A DNA stretch of 44,301 nucleotides, taken from the NCBI RefSeq assembly GCF_000142905.1, contig NW_013657652.1, positions 344,813 through 389,113 on the forward strand, read 5' to 3'. Of this stretch, positions 11,001-19,417 are shown piece by piece (the stretch's first letter is position 1; each line of letters starts with the position of its first letter). Below the pieces are notes generated by a model. The model ran no database searches. It saw nothing but the letters and a program-made list of their open reading frames with translations, and was not told where the DNA came from. Source of the stretch: Thecamonas trahens ATCC 50062. Taxonomy: Eukaryota > Apusozoa > Apusomonadida > Apusomonadidae. The translations under genes were made by a program, and so were the position numbers.

Positions 11001-11963
11001 CTGTTTCTGATTGCGCTCGCGATTGTGGTCGTACTCTCGAGCTTTGCGCTCACGCTAGCAGTGTGGAACATGCTACGGCGGACGCAAGCACTGGCCAGAG
11101 TCCACACGGTCGAAGCTGGGCTGACCGGGACAGCGTCCGTTGCCGCCGCGCCTGCGATGACCGGGATGGCAGACGGGTCAAGTAAGGACCAGCCAGAACG
11201 CCAACGCTCTGTGTCACTGACCCGAACCGCATTCGACGTTGTTCTCGACTCGGACGGCGATCTCGGAATGGCATCAAACGAGATGGACGAAAGCTCGCTC
11301 TCGCGAGCCGGTACCGCCTGCAGCATCGTTGACGACGCCTCGGCGGCTCAGGCCAAGTCGTCTCCGACGCTCCACCCTCCGGCTGCTGGCCGTGGGAAGC
11401 TCAAGCGCAACATAACCATGTTGACGAGTATCGGCCGTCTCAGGCGCGAGAGATCAACTCGAGCCGCCCGGGCCGGGATCAGCAGACGGTCTACCTCGGG
11501 TAACGTTTCGGGCAACACTTCGGGCAACGTCTCGAGTGAGATCTCGGGCGAGATCGCCGATGTCGGGCGACTCTCGCGTATTCGCTCGGAACAGGCGAGC
11601 CCAACGAGGCGTCGCAAGCGGCGGTCTACCATCAAGCTCAAGCCAAAGCCCGAGTTTGTTCCACCCATGTCGTCGATATCGCTTGTATCTCTCACTCAAC
11701 CTGACGACAAGCTCGACCGCGAGCTTGGTGATGATCTCAACGCCATTTTTGAAGCTCAGGTTGCGGCGCGGACGCCGTCGCGATTGTCGTCAAGCAGTTT
11801 GCAAACGCGGAGGCAGACGCTCACACCGACCGAGTCGTCGTCACGATTGTCGTCGGGTAATTTGCAGACGCGGAGGCGGACGCTAACGCCGACAGAGTCG
11901 TCGTCGTGTCCGTCGTCAAGCCAGCAGCGGCGGCGCGTGCGCCGTCGCAAGATCAGCCCATAA
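8025..11963 (+). CDS. Large cell-surface receptor-like protein: signal peptide, sushi-like and Cys-rich ectodomain, multi-pass membrane domain; two frameshifts
   Basis: The protein is about 1313 residues once two frame breaks are bridged. A hydrophobic signal peptide (LLRVVTLFVALALVMSSCHA) opens a beta-rich ectodomain. A sushi/CCP-like stretch follows, with spaced cysteines starting CPPVTF and ending GLACSP. After a Pro-rich stalk comes a second ectodomain, and then a Cys-rich segment of the ephrin-receptor/GCC2-GCC3 style (CQSCTKFPGAYCPGG ... CAEGYAGEFCAVC ... CRSCG). About seven hydrophobic segments span roughly 9660-11070, interrupted by a Ser-rich loop and a basic loop. The cytoplasmic tail is Ser/Arg-rich, with a doubled LQTRRxTLTPTESSS unit. 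Frame breaks lie in the C-runs at 8909-8925 (one base too many, or two too few) and near 9516-9522 (one base too few). Multi-TM proteins with GCC2/GCC3 ectodomains are familiar in protists, but a ligand or pathway cannot be assigned. Start ATG 8025 immediately precedes the signal peptide. Confidence 0.65.
11760..11930 (+). repeat. Imperfect tandem repeat in receptor tail
   Basis: The DNA encodes two successive copies of a unit of about 22 residues built around SRLSS..LQTRR.TLTPTESSS, followed by a decayed third start. A shorter repeat built on SGNVSGNTSGNVS lies upstream at about 11497-11560. The Thr-Pro and Ser clusters next to Arg look like possible phosphorylation sites, but this is an inference. 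Confidence 0.55.
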
Positions 11964-12135
11964 CTCGTCACAGTGCGGTTGTTCGGGCGCGTCATAAAGT
12001 GCACACCACAACGCAAAACCGTTATGATGCCACATTGTGCGGGCGCCGCGCGCCACCCGATCGGGTCCTGCATGGCTACGACTTGAGGTGGGTATCATAG
12101 GACGGGGCAGCGATGCTGTGTGCAAGAGAGAACGT
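11964..12135. other. Convergent 3' spacer
   Basis: This 172-bp spacer lies between the stop codons of the receptor gene and the CCDC137-like gene. It contains no recognisable gene or repeat and presumably carries both 3' ends. Confidence 0.5.
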
Positions 12136-13368
12136 TTACTGGCCAAGGGCGCGACGCTGGGCCTGCAGCTGGCGCATCATACGGTACTGGGCCTGGACCT
12201 GCGAGCGGACATGCTCGGGAGCGACCTTGCGCGAGGCCTTGGCAGCCTTCTTCGCTGCGCGCGAGCGCTCGCGCTTGGCGCGCTTAGCAGCTCGAGCTGA
12301 CTCCTCCGACTCCATAGCTGCACGAGCAGCCTGGGTCTCGTTGTGGGTGGCGATGCGGAGAGCCTCGGCGGCTCGGCGCCGCTTGCGGGCCTGGCGCTGC
12401 GTCATCCGCTCCTCAGATGCCGCACCGAGCGCCGAGTTGACAATTGCGACGTTGCGGTGGACGGCCGAGTCCTCACTCTCGCGGGCCTCCGAGACCCGCG
12501 TCTTCCACTTGGTCGGGATGTTGAGCTTGGGAACGGTCTGCGCGTGCTCGCCAAAGGCAACATCGTCGACAAAGTCGTCAAAATCTTTGTCTGGGCCGTG
12601 GACCAGTTGCCGCCGCGCCTCGTTGAGCTCCTCAAGCTCGGCAACCTCGGCCTCCTCACGGGCGCTCAGCTGGAGATCGGCCTCATTAGTTCCGCGCAGG
12701 ACAGACGCGGCCTCGGCTTCGGCCTGCTCCAGCGCCTTCTCTTCAGCCTTGCGGTACTTGTTCCGCCGTGCGCTCGCCTTCTCGGCCACTTGCGCGTCCT
12801 TTTCGGCCCGTGCCTGCGCCTCGGCCGCCTTCTCGGCCTTCTTCTTGTCAAAGTACGCCTTGGTCTTCTGCTTCCGCTTCGTCGCCGCCTTGAACGCGGC
12901 GTAGAACAAGTTCTCGCGCGAGTAAGCATCATCCTTGCCACCCTTTCCGCCCTTTCCGTTGTCCTTGTCGCCCTTGCCGCCCTTGCCGCCCCTAGCCTTG
13001 CCCGCTCCACCGTCGCTGTCCGTGCGCGTTGTGCTTCCACCACCATTGTGTTCACGCTGTGCACGCATGAGGTTGCGCAGACTGCGCGGCAGTTGCTCCT
13101 CTATCCCCGGTCCCGTCATCGTTCCACACAATCCCCATAACCCTCTCCGCCGATGAGTCCCAAGCCCACCCGTTCTGACTACCATCCATCTCCGCTGGCC
13201 ATCCTGCCCCTCCCCCCCCCCGCCCCCCCTCCCCTCCCACCCCCCTCCCACACACCTTCCACTTCCCCACCACGTACCCTCTCTCTGGCTCGGAGGAGTC
13301 GGACCCTTGCGGGCGCTCTTGTACAGGTCAAACTTTTTGAGCTTGCGGTGCTTGGCGAGGCGGCCCAT
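12136..13368 (-). CDS. CCDC137: CCDC137-like nucleolar coiled-coil protein, two exons
   Basis: Splicing 13368-13278 to 13100-12136 gives an exact 351-residue frame. The join produces QREEEQLPRSLRNLMRAQRE, which resembles the conserved IPFRLREIMRSRQEM block of animal CCDC137. Further matches are DAYSRE, the Lys/Glu/Ala-rich helix that follows it, and DVAFGEHAQTVPKL (compare VKFGEVVLQPPEL). The Lys/Arg-rich C-terminus ends in a short helix comparable to the CCDC137 end. The protein is highly basic, as expected for a nucleolar or chromosome-periphery protein. The start codon lies in an ACCATGG context with a (CT)13 tract just upstream. The gene is divergent from the F-box gene across a 208-bp spacer. 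The family call rests on short recalled motifs, so it is likely but not certain. Confidence 0.65.
   Translation of the reverse strand: MGRLAKHRKLKKFDLYKSARKGPTPPSQREGTWWGSGRCVGGGWEGRGGGGGEGQDGQRRWMVVRTGGLGTHRRRGLWGLCGTMTGPGIEEQLPRSLRNLMRAQREHNGGGSTTRTDSDGGAGKARGGKGGKGDKDNGKGGKGGKDDAYSRENLFYAAFKAATKRKQKTKAYFDKKKAEKAAEAQARAEKDAQVAEKASARRNKYRKAEEKALEQAEAEAASVLRGTNEADLQLSAREEAEVAELEELNEARRQLVHGPDKDFDDFVDDVAFGEHAQTVPKLNIPTKWKTRVSEARESEDSAVHRNVAIVNSALGAASEERMTQRQARKRRRAAEALRIATHNETQAARAAMESEESARAAKRAKRERSRAAKKAAKASRKVAPEHVRSQVQAQYRMMRQLQAQRRALGQ
13101..13277 (-). other. Intron of the CCDC137-like gene
   Basis: This is a 177-nt phase-1 intron with donor GTACGT at 13277 and acceptor GATAG ending at 13101. 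Removing it joins GAG-G to AG-GAG-CAA and replaces an otherwise Gly/Trp-rich junk translation. It is G-rich after the donor. Confidence 0.75.
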
Positions 13369-13576
13369 GGTGACAAAAGTGGGTAGAGAGAGAGAGAGAG
13401 AGAGAGAGAGCAGGGTGCCACCCGCGCTTGCGCCTGTGAAGCCACCGAGTGACACCACCGATGATGGCCCAGTCCGACCCGAGCCCATTCACCGCACCCC
13501 ATTTGGGCCTGAACTGGGTAGCCTACCGGCCATCTCACACACCACGCACGCATAACCCCCTGCCCATTCCCACACC
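13369..13576. promoter_or_regulatory. Divergent promoter region, CCDC137-like / F-box gene
   Basis: This 208-bp spacer has (AG)13 at 13385-13410, which reads as (CT)n 17 nt upstream of the minus-strand ATG. The F-box gene side ends in a C/A-rich leader before CACCATGG. No other element is recognised. Confidence 0.45.
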
Positions 13577-14962
13577 ATGGCCGACTTTACACAAACACTG
13601 CCCGACGAACTCTGCGTCCACATTCTCTCCCATCTCGACGTGGCCTCGCTGGCGGCGGCGGCACAGACGTGCACCAACTGGAACCGCCTGGCAGCGGACA
13701 ATAGCCCGTGGCGAGCGGCCACACATCGCGAGTTTCCGGGCGATCCGCTGGTTCCTGCGCTTGCGCCGCTGACAGCGGCGGTCGGATGGCGACACACCTA
13801 CCGCGAAGTTGCCCGCATCCGCGCCAACTGGTCGGCCGGCCGCTGCGCGCTGCGGTTCCTCACGGGCCACACCGGCGGGGTGTGGGGCCTGGATCGCCTC
13901 ACCGACTCGGGCCTCCTGGTCTCTGTCGGCTTTGACAACGTCGTCCGCCGGTGGGATCTGCGTGCCATGGCCGAGGTTGACGTCCTCCGCCGCCTCTCGG
14001 CCGGCCCGAATAACTTTCGTGCCGTCGGCGGCGATCTGGTTGTCGGCATCCACGACGGCGCCATCAACATCTGGGATCTGCCGTCTCGCTCGCTGCTGGC
14101 TTGCCTCCGCACGCCGTACACTAATTTGACAGCGATGCGGGCATGGCGGGCCAGCTCCGGCCTTCGCATTGCGCTCGGCACCTCGTCCGGCGATGTCCGC
14201 ATCCTCCATGTTCCACTTGTCCACGGCACACCCGTGCTCGACGAGGCCGGCACCGCAAACTATGAGCTCGAGCTAGACGAGACGCCACACGAGGACGCGG
14301 TCCGCTCGCTCGCCGTCGCCGACGACGGATCGGCCATTGTGTCAGCCGGCAAGGACATTGCCATGTTCTCAGTCTCACCGCCGCGGCTCGTCCAGGCTTT
14401 TCCCGGCCATACTCCTCTCTCAGTTTCTGCCGTCACCTTTGACGCTACCACAGTTGTCTCTGGCTCGGGCGATCGGACGGTGCGGGTTTGGGACGTGGCG
14501 AGCGGGCTCGAGCTGGCTGTTCTTGAGGGCCATACTCGGACTGTGTCAGCTGTTGCCATGGCCGGGTCGCTCATCGCCTCTGGCTCCTCCGACGGCACCG
14601 TCCGGGTCTGGTCACGGCTCGACGGCACGCTCCTGCACACCCTCACGCTTCCGGATCCAGCAACCAACTCTGGTCTCGGCAACCCGCTCTCGCTGGCGTT
14701 TGACCCGACGTCGATCGTGGTCGGACTCCGGACCGGCTCGATTGCCGTCATTGACTTTGCCGCCGCCCACGACCTCGGCTCGCTCCCGACTCCCTCGGCC
14801 AGGGCATCGGCCGTCGGCCGGCGCGACGAGTCGGCCGCGACCGATGCGCCGGCTATTGCTTGGGCAATGGCTCCGATCAAGGTCCCGACATGGCTCTTTA
14901 GCCTCCTTCTTCTTGCTGCACTTTACGCTCTGCTCAGTGTTTGCGCGACTTTCGCCGGGTGA
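13577..14962 (+). CDS. F-box / WD40 repeat protein with C-terminal transmembrane anchor
   Basis: The 461-residue protein starts with an F-box (residues about 7-50: LPDELCVHILSHLDVASLAAAAQTC is the typical helix-turn pattern, ending in NWNRLAADNSPW). Six to seven WD40-like blades fill about 95-395, including GHTGGVWGL, SGSGDRTVRVWD and SGSSDGTVRVWS. This is the architecture of substrate receptors of SCF ubiquitin ligases, in which the F-box binds Skp1 and the propeller binds the target. The unusual part is the end: a hydrophobic segment at about 438-458 (WLFSLLLLAALYALLSVCA) with only three residues after it, as in tail-anchored membrane proteins. No substrate can be inferred. The last 29 bp overlap the antisense end of CFAP57. 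The start is CACCATGG and no intron is needed. Confidence 0.85.
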   Translation: MADFTQTLPDELCVHILSHLDVASLAAAAQTCTNWNRLAADNSPWRAATHREFPGDPLVPALAPLTAAVGWRHTYREVARIRANWSAGRCALRFLTGHTGGVWGLDRLTDSGLLVSVGFDNVVRRWDLRAMAEVDVLRRLSAGPNNFRAVGGDLVVGIHDGAINIWDLPSRSLLACLRTPYTNLTAMRAWRASSGLRIALGTSSGDVRILHVPLVHGTPVLDEAGTANYELELDETPHEDAVRSLAVADDGSAIVSAGKDIAMFSVSPPRLVQAFPGHTPLSVSAVTFDATTVVSGSGDRTVRVWDVASGLELAVLEGHTRTVSAVAMAGSLIASGSSDGTVRVWSRLDGTLLHTLTLPDPATNSGLGNPLSLAFDPTSIVVGLRTGSIAVIDFAAAHDLGSLPTPSARASAVGRRDESAATDAPAIAWAMAPIKVPTWLFSLLLLAALYALLSVCATFAG

Positions 14963-17900
14963 GACCCCGGGACGAGCCCATTAGCGGCGAACTCGGTCCG
15001 CGCCGCTTTCGCCCAGCCGCGGCAGTGGCCGGGCGGGCCGCCGGACGACCGGCCGGTGAGCCAAACGGCGAGATCGAGCGCGGCCGCGAGACGGCTTCAA
15101 GCACGTCGGCAACGGACGGGCTCCGCGCTGGCTGGGCGGAAGCGGAGCCGGGCCGGGCCGAGCCCTGTCGGGTGCGACTCTGCGACGGCGAGGAGCCGGC
15201 GGCAAAGGCGAGGACCCGCTCACGGGCCTGGTCGTTGCGGGCCTGATCGCCCTGGGCCGGACTTGCGCGAGGCCCACTGGCGCGACTCGAGCTGGAACCA
15301 CCGGCTGTCGTCGAGCCGGCAGGAGGAACGCCCGCGGCAGCACGAAGCGCACGCAGCTGCTTGACCAGATGCTTGTTCTCGCGGCGGAGGTCGTTGATCT
15401 CAACAATGAGAAAGTGATTTTCTTTGGCGCGGCGCGAGACCTCGCTGGTCTTGAGCGAGATGGTTGACTGCTGCTGCGAGCGCAGGCGCTCGATGGTCTG
15501 CTCCATGAACAGCCGCTGGCGGCCAAACTCCTCGAGGCGCGAGTCCTCGCCGGTAAAGTCGAGCGAGTCACGGGCCTCTTTGGAGACGTACGCCTCATAC
15601 ATGTGGCGAATGCCCTCGCGCCACTGCGATTGGTCGGCTTTGGTGTAGAGCTGGTGCAAGTCCTTCTCCATCGCCTCTTGGACTCGGATGCGGGCCTTGA
15701 GGGCCCGGTGCATGTTTGCGGCGTCGCGTTGGACGATGGCCATCTTCTTGTCCTTCTCCTTGATGATGAGCGAGAGGTTGTCGACCTCTTTGACATTCCG
15801 CTGCAGCTCTTCGTCCATCGAGTTGAGCCGCTGCGCCATTTCGACGAGCGCCTGCTCCTTGGGCTCGAGCTGCTTGGTTAGCTCCTTGTTCTTAAAGTCG
15901 AGGACAAACTTGTACTTTTCGAGGTCCTGGTTGAGCTTCTTGGTCTCCAGGATGCGCATCTCCTTGTCGGCAATGATCTCGTCACGCTCGTGGACTGAGA
16001 CCCGAAGGAGCGAGAGACGGCGCTCGAGCTCGGTAATTTCGCCGCGGAGCGTGTCAGCCCGCGTGTGGAGTCGTGCGTTCTCGGCCGCGAGCGCGTCGCG
16101 CTCCTTGACGGCGTCGGTGTACTGCATCTTGAGCAAGGCGCGGTCATCAGTGAGCTGGACCGTCTTCTCAGATGCAGCCGTCTTGATCACCTCCTGCACC
16201 TTCTTCATCTCCATGACTTCGTCGTCGTGGTCCTCGGCGACCTGCCGCAAAATCTCGGCGTGCTCGAGGTCGTTGAGCTCGAGCTCCTCGACGAGCTTGT
16301 CAAACGCCGCGAGCTGCGTGGCCAGATTGGCCTCGTAGTCCTGTCGCATGCGGACCAGCACGGCCTTGTGCTCCTCCTCCAAGTGCAGACTCTTGTCCTC
16401 GGCATCAGTGAGGGCCTCGTCGTACTCTTCGCGCACACGTGCCAACAGCTCTTTCTGTCGGGCCATTTCGCGCCCGTGCTTCTCCACCAGCGCCCGCAGC
16501 TCGCGGCCGTGTTCTTCCTCTTGCTTGCGCTTCTCGGCGTTGAACTGGCGGACTCGCGACTCGTGGATGGCCTGCAGCTCGGCATACATCTCACGCTGGT
16601 CGAGCTCGCGCTTGCGCTCCTCCTGCAGCATGTTCGCGAGGTGCTGTTCGGCTTTGCGCGCCTCGGCCTGCAGCTGATACTCTGCAGCATTCGCCGAGTC
16701 GGCAAGCCGCTTCTCGAGTGTGAAAACAGAGTTAAGAAGCTCTTGAAAGGCATTCGTCGTTGTGAGGAGAAGGTCGGAGAACCGCTCCGGCACAGGCAGC
16801 CGCCGTGGCCGGACCTTGCCGTCCACAACTGGACGGATGGCCGAGAGGAAGATGCAGCCTGTGGCGCCGACCGAGATGAGCAGGTTATTGTCGGGGCTCA
16901 CCACAAGCTTGTTCACGCCTCCGCTGTGAAGTTGCATGCTCACAGGATCCATCATCGAGTACGGTGCGTCAAATATACGGATCTTGCCGTCGCTCGACGC
17001 TCCAAACACCAGATGAGCAGTGAGTGACTCCTTAACCACCTCGCCCACAGCTGTCAGCGGCGTATCCAGTCGCTGGCCATGGAGCGCCAGCTCGGTGCTT
17101 GACCCATCGTGGACGACGTCGGCGTCGTCGCCGCGGGCAAGCTCATCCTGAAGCAAGGCCACCCCTCCACCTTCAAGCCGGGTCGTTCGCTCGTAGGTAA
17201 AGACTGAGGTAGCAAGTGAGGTCATGCCAAAGTGGCCCGGCCGGTGCTCGGAGACCACCCGCTGAGCGTCGCAGAGGCGGACAATGCGGTCGTTGCCGGT
17301 GACTACGACCTGTGTGGCGGCGATCGAGTTGCCAGCGCCCCATGTGCCATGCACCGCTAGGTCGGCGTCGGCGTCAGCGTCGGCCTCGCGGCGTGGGACG
17401 GTGCGCAGGGCCACAATGTCATGAAAGGCAACGTCCTTGAAAACCAGCGACGAGGCGACGCTTGCGCGGGTCATGGTCACCAGGTCCCAGTAGTAGATAG
17501 CGCCATCGCCGGCGGCAGATGCGAGCATCATGTCGTTGGCCAGAAAAGCCAGATTGGCCACCGGCCGGACATGACCATCAAGCTTGCCGACAAGGCTGAG
17601 CGTTGTCGACGAGAAGAGGAGGATGGTGGCACCTGAGGCAGCGGCAAAATACGCGCCATTGGTAGAAAAGCGGAGGACCTTGGCAAACTTGACCTTGAAC
17701 ACGTGATCAACCCGAAAGCCCGAGGCAAGGACCGCGAGCATGGAGACGCCCTCGGAAAAAGCAACGAGGACGTGAAGGCCAAGAGGGTGAAAGGCCACAG
17801 CAAGCGGCTCGTCGCGGAACCGGATCGAGTTGGTGCACTGCATGTCGATGTAGTGCCAGACTCGGAGGGTGCGGTCGGCGCCTGCCGTAACCAGAAGCGG

Positions 17901-19148
17901 CTTGCGAATGGCGCAGTCGACGTCAAGGATGGCCCCCGAGTGAAAGCCCGAGGCGAGGAGTGCAAACGACGAGTCTTCCTCCTCGGGACTCATCTCGGGC
18001 GACGAGAGGTCGAGGCCCGACATGGCGATGCAGAGCACTTGCGATGACGAGAGGACAACCGCCACCTCGGATCCTGTCGGCGAGACCGCCATCCACAGCG
18101 GCACGTCGTCATAGCGCGATGAGTCGAGCGAGCACACAAGCGACTTGCGAAGCTCGAGCTCGCCTGTCTCAAGGTTCTCCTCGTACAACTTGAACGCCTT
18201 GGTCGTTGACGCAACAAGTACGCCGTTGCGGTACGGGACAACGGTTGAGATACCGGTGGGAAAGACGTCCGGTAGGAGGCGAGTCGCTTCACCGGCCTCG
18301 TACACTACCAACTCGCCGCGATCGTTGGCAACGCAGAACGCGTCGCCGTGGAACCACGCCGCATCGGTGTTGACCGCGCCTGGCGAGGCCTGTAGCGATG
18401 GCGTAACAACCGGGAGCAGCGAGTGCAGCTCGTCGTGAGCCAGCCGCCACAATCGCAAATACTGCCCGCCGACCACCAGCACCGTGTTGGTGTCAAACGG
18501 CGAGAACGCAACCCTGAGCACCGAAGTGTGCAGGTTGATCGAGGCGATGACCTTGGACTTTTCCACAGAAAGTACACCAGCTTGGACTCGGGCTCGGCAC
18601 CAACCGCCACCAAGTAGCGCGAGTCGGAGGAGAACGCAAGCGTAGTGATGGCGTCCACATCAGGAACGCGGAGAACTCGCTCACGGCGGTTGGTCGACAA
18701 GTTGTACACCGAGATCTGCGCCCGCCCACCGGCGTCCAGCTCTGCCGCCGCCAGATGCTTACGATCCGGGGCAAGAGCAAGACATCCCATCGTGCGGACG
18801 GCGTGATCGGTGGCCACAAACTCAACCGCAGCCCGATCGGCGACCACAACCCGCCGCCCGGCTGGGTATACCATCTTGTGCTCGTCAGCATACGCCAGGC
18901 ATTGCCGCACTGCCGAGTTGATTCCGAATACATGGCTGTGTGGAGGGGGAGGAGGCGAGTACGCATCCGGAGGCGATGGATGAGAACCGATGGTGAGTTG
19001 CGCGTGGATGGGTTGGTGGATGAGGGCGGGAGGGGGAGGGGAGGGGGCGAGAGAGCATGGCCTTTCTCGGCCCAACGTACTACGGCTCCAGCTTGGCCAA
19101 CACCGGCTCTGGCATGCCAACCACCCGCGCCCGTCGCTCTGCAGCCAT
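14934..19148 (-). CDS. CFAP57: CFAP57 (WDR65): axonemal WD40 / coiled-coil protein, two exons, one frameshift
   Basis: The protein has two WD40 propellers in its N-terminal half and a long coiled coil after them. Hallmarks of CFAP57 are HVFGINSAVRQCLAY near the N-terminus (human HVFGLRSHVANNIFYF), KLVYFLWEKSKV at the frame break, ACTS-like IRKPLLVTAGADRTLRVWHY, and LEKYKFVLDFKNKELTKQLE in the coiled coil. CFAP57 is an axonemal protein linked to inner-arm dyneins and the dynein regulatory region. Exon 1 (19148-19084, MAAERRARVVGMPEPVLAKLEP) splices in phase 2 to exon 2 starting at 18935. At about 18560-18566 the sequence TGGAAAAG lacks one G relative to TGG-GAA-AAG. Adding it gives 1355 residues, close to the usual length of about 1250. 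The gene shares a 269-bp divergent promoter with DRC7, and its 3' end overlaps the F-box gene. Confidence 0.92.
18936..19083 (-). other. First intron of CFAP57
   Basis: This 148-nt phase-2 intron has donor GTAGTACGT at 19083 and a pyrimidine-rich acceptor CCACACAG ending at 18936. Splicing creates LEPHVFGIN, which agrees with the conserved N-terminus of the family. This makes it the best-supported intron in the window. Confidence 0.8.
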
Positions 19149-19417
19149 GACTGGCGAGTGCAGTTGGGGTGGGGAGGGGTGGGTGAGGAAGGTGGGGAGG
19201 GTGGGGTGTGGCTGTGTCTGCTGTCGGCTGGTCGTTGGGTGGGCACGGGCGTTGGAGGCCGGCAGTTGGCGCCGCTTTGGCTGCTCCGCTCTGTGAGGAA
19301 AGGCAACCACACCCCACCCCCACACTCCACCCCCACACCCACCCGTATCCACTCGGAGAGCAAAACACACAAACCCTCTCTCTCTCTTTCTCTCTCTCTC
19401 TTTCTCGCACTGGTGCC
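19149..19417. promoter_or_regulatory. Bidirectional promoter between CFAP57 and DRC7
   Basis: This 269-bp spacer separates the ATGs of two axonemal genes transcribed in opposite directions. The CFAP57 side is G-rich. The DRC7 side carries a CT tract at about 19375-19406, ending 11 nt before ATGG. GGCAAC at 19302-19307 is a half-site of the RFX X-box type, but I see no good second half-site. Co-expression of the pair is an inference. Confidence 0.55.

Noticed and set aside
19290-19320. Full RFX X-box in the CFAP57/DRC7 promoter
   Set aside because: Only one half-site (GGCAAC) is good. The sequence upstream of it does not fit the second half-site.
19208-19417. N-terminal extension of DRC7 to 19208
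   Set aside because: The extension translates promoter repeats and a CT tract, and it would begin inside the shared promoter. ATGG at 19418 fits the genome's start context.
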